Assembly: GCA_022571135.1 (NCBI GenBank)
Contig: JACZYK010000015.1
Span: 1 to 19,024 of the forward strand
Source of the DNA: Bacteroidota bacterium
Lineage (GTDB): Bacteria; Bacteroidota; Rhodothermia; Rhodothermales; UBA10348
DNA length: 19,024 nt
Direction: 5' to 3'
The notes beneath the pieces were generated by a model, which saw only the letters and a program-made list of their open reading frames with translations, ran no database searches and had not been told where the DNA came from. Below are positions 15,356 through 19,024 of this stretch, in pieces (positions within the stretch are counted from its first letter, which is position 1; each line of letters opens with the position of its first letter). The translations under genes were made by a program, and so were the position numbers.

Positions 15356-15652
15356 ATGAAAATTAGATCACAGCCCAATGCTCGAGCATTCTACGCCACA
15401 CTCATAATAATCTGTCTTTTGTCTTTCGGCTATAAACAGGCGGCTGAACAGACGCTGACGATGGAAGAAGTGACAATCCTTCTGGAGCGCCATGTCGGCG
15501 CGCTCCTGGCGGCCGGCAAGGCGTTTCGTTTGGAAGCATTTGCGATCACACGCACTGTGGACGGAAAAATCGATGAGGACGAAACGTTCTGGAATGTACT
15601 GGACATGTACCAACAACTCGGTTTTTCGCTGGTCCCTCCACAAGCTCCCTGA
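15356..15652 (+). CDS. small exported or membrane-anchored hypothetical protein
   Basis: A 98-residue protein of no recognised family. GGAGA at 15346-15350 is five bases before the ATG, and the N-terminus is a signal-type sequence (MKIRSQPNARAFYATLIIIC, then LLSFGYKQAAEQ), so the start is better than the upstream one at 15254. The rest is a short helical domain (TMEEVTILLERHVGALLAAG) with an acidic stretch (KIDEDETFWNVLDMYQQLG) and a VPPQAP end. It is divergent from the metal-uptake operon and 47 bases before the ester hydrolase gene on the same strand, so it may be cotranscribed with the latter. Confidence 0.7.
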   Translation: MKIRSQPNARAFYATLIIICLLSFGYKQAAEQTLTMEEVTILLERHVGALLAAGKAFRLEAFAITRTVDGKIDEDETFWNVLDMYQQLGFSLVPPQAP

Positions 15653-15699
15653 CGGAGGTCGTCCCTCGTTTTCTGTATTCGAAACCTCAGGATATCGTC

Positions 15700-17553
15700 A
15701 TGATGTACGAGCATTATTATCGCCGCTCTTTGACCGTCTTAATTGCAACAGTGCTTTTGTGGACCGCATCCGCTTGCGCGACGCAGGACGAGATAGCCGA
15801 TCGATTCGCCGAAATCGACGTCATGATCGAGATGCGTGACGGGGTGCGTCTGCACACGAAGATCTTCAGCCCGAGAGATCAGCGCGAACCGCTGCCCATC
15901 ATCATGAAGCGAACGCCGTACGGGATCGAGCGGGCACACCGGTCATTCGGATCTTCGATGAAGGAGCTGGCCGAGGAAGGATATATTTTCGCCTTCCAGG
16001 ATATCCGGGGACGGTTCGGCTCGGAAGGCACGTTCGTGATGCAGCGTCCGGCCCGCGCGTCCGGAGACACGGAGTCGCTCGACGAGGGGACCGACACATA
16101 CGATACGATTGGATGGATGCTCGCAAACGTTCCCATGAACAACGGCAGAGTGGGAATGATGGGAGTGTCCTACGATGGTTGGACGACCATCATGGGAGCG
16201 CTCGATCCTCATCCGGCTCTCAGTGCCATTTCTCCGCAGGCCTCTCCAGCGGATATGTGGCTCGGTGATGATTTTCATCACAACGGCGCCTTCCGCCTGA
16301 GCTATGGATTCGAATACGCCGCCATGATGGAGACCTCCAAAGAAACCGAACAGTTTTCGTTCGATCGCTACGATACGTACGACTGGTATCTGGAGCTCGG
16401 TGCGCTTTCGAATGTCAACGATAAATACCTGCACGGAGAGATCCCGACCTGGAATGACTACGTGGCCCATCCGGACTACGACGATTTCTGGAAGCGGCAG
16501 ACGCTCATTCCTCACATCACGGCCGTAAAGGTTCCGACCCTGAACGTCGCCGGGTGGTGGGATCAGGAAGACTTCTACGGGCCGGTTCGCATTTACGACG
16601 CGCTCGAAGAGTACGACACCGAGGATATCAATTATCTGGTCGTAGGGCCCTGGAATCATGGCATGTGGTCGCGTGGAACCGGAGAGAGCCTGGGGAAAAT
16701 TCAGTTCGGAAGTGCGACCTCCCAGTATTACCGCGAAGAGGTCCAGGCTCCCTGGTTTGCGTTTTTTCTGAAGGACAAAGGGGAATTGAATCTTCCCGAA
16801 GCGCTCACCTTCGAAGCCGGATCGAATCGCTGGCGCGAGTGGGATGCCTGGCCGCCGGAATCGGATACCGAGGAGCGTGGACTCTTCTTCCGCGCCGACG
16901 GGCGCCTGTCCTTTGAACCGCCTGCGTCAACCGAAGACGGTTCTTACGACGAATACGTGTCCGATCCCGAACACCCTGTTCCGTACCGGCCCCGGCCGAT
17001 TCAGGCGACGTATTCCCGCGGATCGACGTGGCGAACCTGGCTCGTGGAAGATCAGCGATTCGTGGACGACCGGCCGGATGTCCTGACCTGGGAAACGGAA
17101 CCTCTCGATGAGGATTTCACGATTGCGGGAGACGTCGTGGCCCATCTGTATGCGTCGACCACGGGGAGCGACGCCGATTGGATCGTTAAACTGATCGATG
17201 TCTATCCCGAGGAGGTCCCCGATGACTTTACGATGGCGGGATACGAACTCATGGTATCGAACGAAGTATTCCGAGGTCGTTATCGTAACAGTTTCGAGAC
17301 GCCCGAGCCGATTACGCCCGGTGTCGTATTCGGCTACGAAATCGATCTTCATACACAGAGCTATACCTTCGGCGCGGGCCACCGAATCATGGTTCAGGTG
17401 CAGAGCACATGGTTTCCGCTCATCGACCGTAATCCGCAGACGTACGTACCAAACATTTTCGAGGCGACGGAGTCCGATTTTCAGGTAGCGACGCACCGTG
17501 TTTACAGGTCAGATCGGTATCCTTCGCACGTGAGAGTGTCTGTCGTAAGGTAG
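15700..17553 (+). CDS. exported alpha-amino-acid ester hydrolase-like enzyme (CocE/NonD, X-Pro peptidase S15 fold)
   Basis: A 617-residue alpha/beta-hydrolase with a C-terminal jelly-roll domain (from about residue 400; LTWETEPLDEDFTIAGDVVA), as in the CocE/PepX S15 group. AGGA at 15689-15692 precedes the ATG; a signal peptide ends near TASAC (possible weak lipobox at C26). The nucleophile motif is GVSYDGW (S157), the acid D288 in AGWWDQED and the base H320 in GPWNHGMW. From memory of the Xanthomonas citri enzyme (S174, D307, H340), spacing agrees. The carboxylate cluster that binds the substrate's alpha-ammonium group (D208, E309, D310 there) also appears as D191 (LGDDFHH), E290 and D291. 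This favours hydrolysis or transfer of alpha-amino-acyl esters/amides, including cephalexin- or ampicillin-like beta-lactams, over X-Pro dipeptides. The natural substrate is unknown. Confidence 0.92.
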   Translation: MMYEHYYRRSLTVLIATVLLWTASACATQDEIADRFAEIDVMIEMRDGVRLHTKIFSPRDQREPLPIIMKRTPYGIERAHRSFGSSMKELAEEGYIFAFQDIRGRFGSEGTFVMQRPARASGDTESLDEGTDTYDTIGWMLANVPMNNGRVGMMGVSYDGWTTIMGALDPHPALSAISPQASPADMWLGDDFHHNGAFRLSYGFEYAAMMETSKETEQFSFDRYDTYDWYLELGALSNVNDKYLHGEIPTWNDYVAHPDYDDFWKRQTLIPHITAVKVPTLNVAGWWDQEDFYGPVRIYDALEEYDTEDINYLVVGPWNHGMWSRGTGESLGKIQFGSATSQYYREEVQAPWFAFFLKDKGELNLPEALTFEAGSNRWREWDAWPPESDTEERGLFFRADGRLSFEPPASTEDGSYDEYVSDPEHPVPYRPRPIQATYSRGSTWRTWLVEDQRFVDDRPDVLTWETEPLDEDFTIAGDVVAHLYASTTGSDADWIVKLIDVYPEEVPDDFTMAGYELMVSNEVFRGRYRNSFETPEPITPGVVFGYEIDLHTQSYTFGAGHRIMVQVQSTWFPLIDRNPQTYVPNIFEATESDFQVATHRVYRSDRYPSHVRVSVVR

Positions 17554-17581
17554 ATCGCCGATCGGATTCAGCGCGTGCAGG

Positions 17582-17695
17582 AGGCCCGGACTGCTCGGTG
17601 ATTTTAAGGATTCGGGTGGTACGATTGTCATCGCGAGCCACCTGAAGGAAAAGCTCGATGTCTTCTGTGATGACTATATCCGCCTTGATTCGTAA
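17582..17695 (+). pseudogene. stranded C-terminal fragment of an ABC transporter ATPase
   Basis: In the 165-base gap between the ester hydrolase and DUF711 genes, one frame ending at TAA 17693-17695 reads GLLGDFKDSGGTIVIASH, then LKEKLDVFC and DDYIRLDS. This matches the last part of ABC ATPases: the strand and switch (H-loop) histidine of G-x-T-I-x-x-A-S-H, followed by the C-D-x-x-x-x-L-D segment, closest to bacteriocin- or lantibiotic-type ATPases (TILLASHNKED, CDEVYEMD). Walker A, signature and Walker B are absent, and upstream DNA belongs to the hydrolase gene. No start or ribosome binding site. A deletion that joined the hydrolase gene to the end of an old ABC gene would explain it. Confidence 0.6.
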
Positions 17696-17718
17696 CGTCG
17701 GATCTGAGGTATAAGAAA

Positions 17719-18957
17719 ATGAGGACACCATTTTCACGGCGTGAATTTTTCGGACTGCTCGGCGCCGGCCTTCTGATGCAGCCCGCCGTGCGTTTGAGGC
17801 CTCCAATCAGGAAGAGCTTCCGCATTCGGACCATTACGGCAGGCATCGAGCTTCGAAGCGCCACTGATATGGAGAAAATGGAACAGGCCTTCCGTTTTTT
17901 GGATAGGGCCCGGAAGGATTTCGAAGCCCAGGACTACGAAGTCCAGACGCTGAGGATCGCCACGCAGGCGCTCGCCGAATATCTCCCCGACTGGATGAGC
18001 GCTCAGGGCCTGGAAGTCGTCAATTCGTTCGATCAATTCGCCTCGGAACGCAATGTGATGTTCAACATCGGTCCGGTCATCACGGTGGATGATCGCGTGG
18101 ACGGCGTCGGTGAGTGGGCAGCCGAGCTCATCAACGAAACGAGCAACATCAGTTTTACTATACATGTCGCGTCGCCGGAACACGGCCTGCATCACAATGC
18201 GGCGTGGTCGGCCGGACAGGTAATCAAAGCCCTGGGTGAGGCAACGCCGGGTGGTGAAGGGAATTTCAGATTTGCCGCGACCGCGTACTGTCCGCCCGGG
18301 ACACCGTTCTTCCCGGCCGCGTTCCACCGGGGCCCGGATGCGTTTGCCATCGGCCTGGAATCTGCCGGTCTTGTTGTGGAAGTGTTCAAGGAAGCGGCCG
18401 GCCTGAGCCTGGCCGGGGAAATGCTGACCGCGCGGATGAACGCGGCCTGTGCGCCCGTGGAGAAGCTCGCCACTCGAATATCGGAGCAGAGAGGAAGGCG
18501 CTATCTCGGAATTGATACGTCCCCGGCGCCGGGCCTCGAAGCGAGCATCGGGGAGGCCGTCGAGACCCTGATTCGCGCGCCTTTCGGAAGTCCTCTGACG
18601 CTTTCCGCATGCGCAACCATAACGGACGCACTGAAAGGCATGAGCATTAAAACGTGTGGCTATTCCGGTCTGATGCTACCCGTGCTGGAGGACAGGGTGC
18701 TCGCGCAACGCGCCGCGGAAGGGACGTACGATATCCAGGATCTACTCCTTTATTCGAGTGTGTGCGGAACGGGTCTCGACGTTGTCCCTCTCCCGGGCGA
18801 TGCGACGGTCGATGATCTCACATCGATCATTCTGGACGTGGCCTCCCTGTCCCACAAATACCGGAAACCGCTGTCTGCAAGGCTCTTTCCCGTGCCGGGA
18901 AAAGCCGTCGGAGAGGTCGTGCATTTCGAGAACGCCTTCCTGACGGCCTCTTCCTGA
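17719..18957 (+). CDS. DUF711 (UPF0210-like) family protein with Tat signal peptide
   Basis: A 412-residue protein of the uncharacterised DUF711 family. GAGG at 17706-17709 lies nine bases before the ATG. The N-terminus MRTPFSRREFFGLLGAGLLM has the twin-arginine pattern (S-R-R-x-F-F) and a hydrophobic core, so export in folded form is predicted. Family-like segments include IRTITAGIEL, FNIGPVITVDD, CPPGTPFFPAAFH, YLGIDTSPAPG, TCGYSGLMLPVLED and VCGTGLDVVPLPGD. Cys and His residues in several of these (CPPGTPF, TCGYSG, VCGTGLD) could bind a cofactor or metal, which is inference. DUF711 members I know of are usually cytosolic, so the Tat signal suggests a periplasmic branch. It is downstream of the ester hydrolase on the same strand. 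Confidence 0.87.
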   Translation: MRTPFSRREFFGLLGAGLLMQPAVRLRPPIRKSFRIRTITAGIELRSATDMEKMEQAFRFLDRARKDFEAQDYEVQTLRIATQALAEYLPDWMSAQGLEVVNSFDQFASERNVMFNIGPVITVDDRVDGVGEWAAELINETSNISFTIHVASPEHGLHHNAAWSAGQVIKALGEATPGGEGNFRFAATAYCPPGTPFFPAAFHRGPDAFAIGLESAGLVVEVFKEAAGLSLAGEMLTARMNAACAPVEKLATRISEQRGRRYLGIDTSPAPGLEASIGEAVETLIRAPFGSPLTLSACATITDALKGMSIKTCGYSGLMLPVLEDRVLAQRAAEGTYDIQDLLLYSSVCGTGLDVVPLPGDATVDDLTSIILDVASLSHKYRKPLSARLFPVPGKAVGEVVHFENAFLTASS

Positions 18958-19024
18958 TCCGATCCGCGCGGGTTCAGAGAGTGGGCGTCGATGGCGATGC
19001 GGACGCCCTTCGGGTAGAGCGACC

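Noticed and set aside
18958..19024. Possible gene end or start at the right edge
   Set aside because: Only 67 bases remain after the DUF711 stop; open frames on both strands are too short to judge.

Overview
The window is about 19 kb of GC-rich bacterial DNA with densely packed genes on both strands, mostly for exported, membrane or periplasmic proteins. The combination of large Asp-box (BNR/VPS10-like) propellers, a PD40 lipoprotein, a DUF6526 protein, an M20 peptidase, a CocE-type hydrolase and a Tat-dependent DUF711 protein suggests a marine or soil heterotroph of a Gemmatimonadota- or Rhodothermota/Bacteroidota-like lineage. No rRNA or tRNA is present to settle this, so the assignment is inference. 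Several starts have recognisable Shine-Dalgarno sequences. I see no CRISPR array, IS element, integrase or tRNA.

Layout: (1) 1-1502, minus strand: a CPA2-type cation/proton antiporter with a C-terminal RCK domain, cut by the window edge. It lacks the usual Asp pair of the transport site. (2) 1863-6771, plus strand: a secreted protein made only of six Asp-box repeats, a 1043-residue secreted VPS10/BNR protein, and a small two-TM DUF6526 protein. (3) 6849-8168, minus strand: a secreted carboxypeptidase-G2-like M20 metallopeptidase, with a ribbon-helix-helix regulator divergent from it behind an AT-rich palindrome. (4) 8826-11955, plus strand: a small one-TM protein ended by an apparently new in-frame TGA, a 59-residue glycine-zipper protein overlapping an ICMT-like membrane methyltransferase, a TolB-like lipoprotein, and an agmatinase-family gene broken by a one-base deletion. 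(5) 12012-15193, minus strand: a two-gene metal-uptake operon, a membrane-anchored DtxR/MntR-like regulator fused to FeoA followed by FeoB, overlapping by ATGA. (6) 15356-18957, plus strand: a small exported protein, an alpha-amino-acid ester hydrolase-like enzyme, a stranded fragment of an ABC ATPase, and a Tat-exported DUF711 protein.

Common themes are extracytoplasmic peptide/ester/amide hydrolysis (M20 peptidase, ester hydrolase), large beta-propellers, and divalent metal uptake. A second theme is gene damage: a frameshifted agmatinase, a nonsense codon in a small membrane protein, and two intergenic stretches that read like the stranded 3' ends of an ABC ATPase and perhaps a serine hydrolase. 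The most unusual candidate system is the membrane-tethered DtxR-FeoA/FeoB pair, whose metal-site residues look more MntR-like than DtxR-like. All family assignments rest on motif recognition without database searches.
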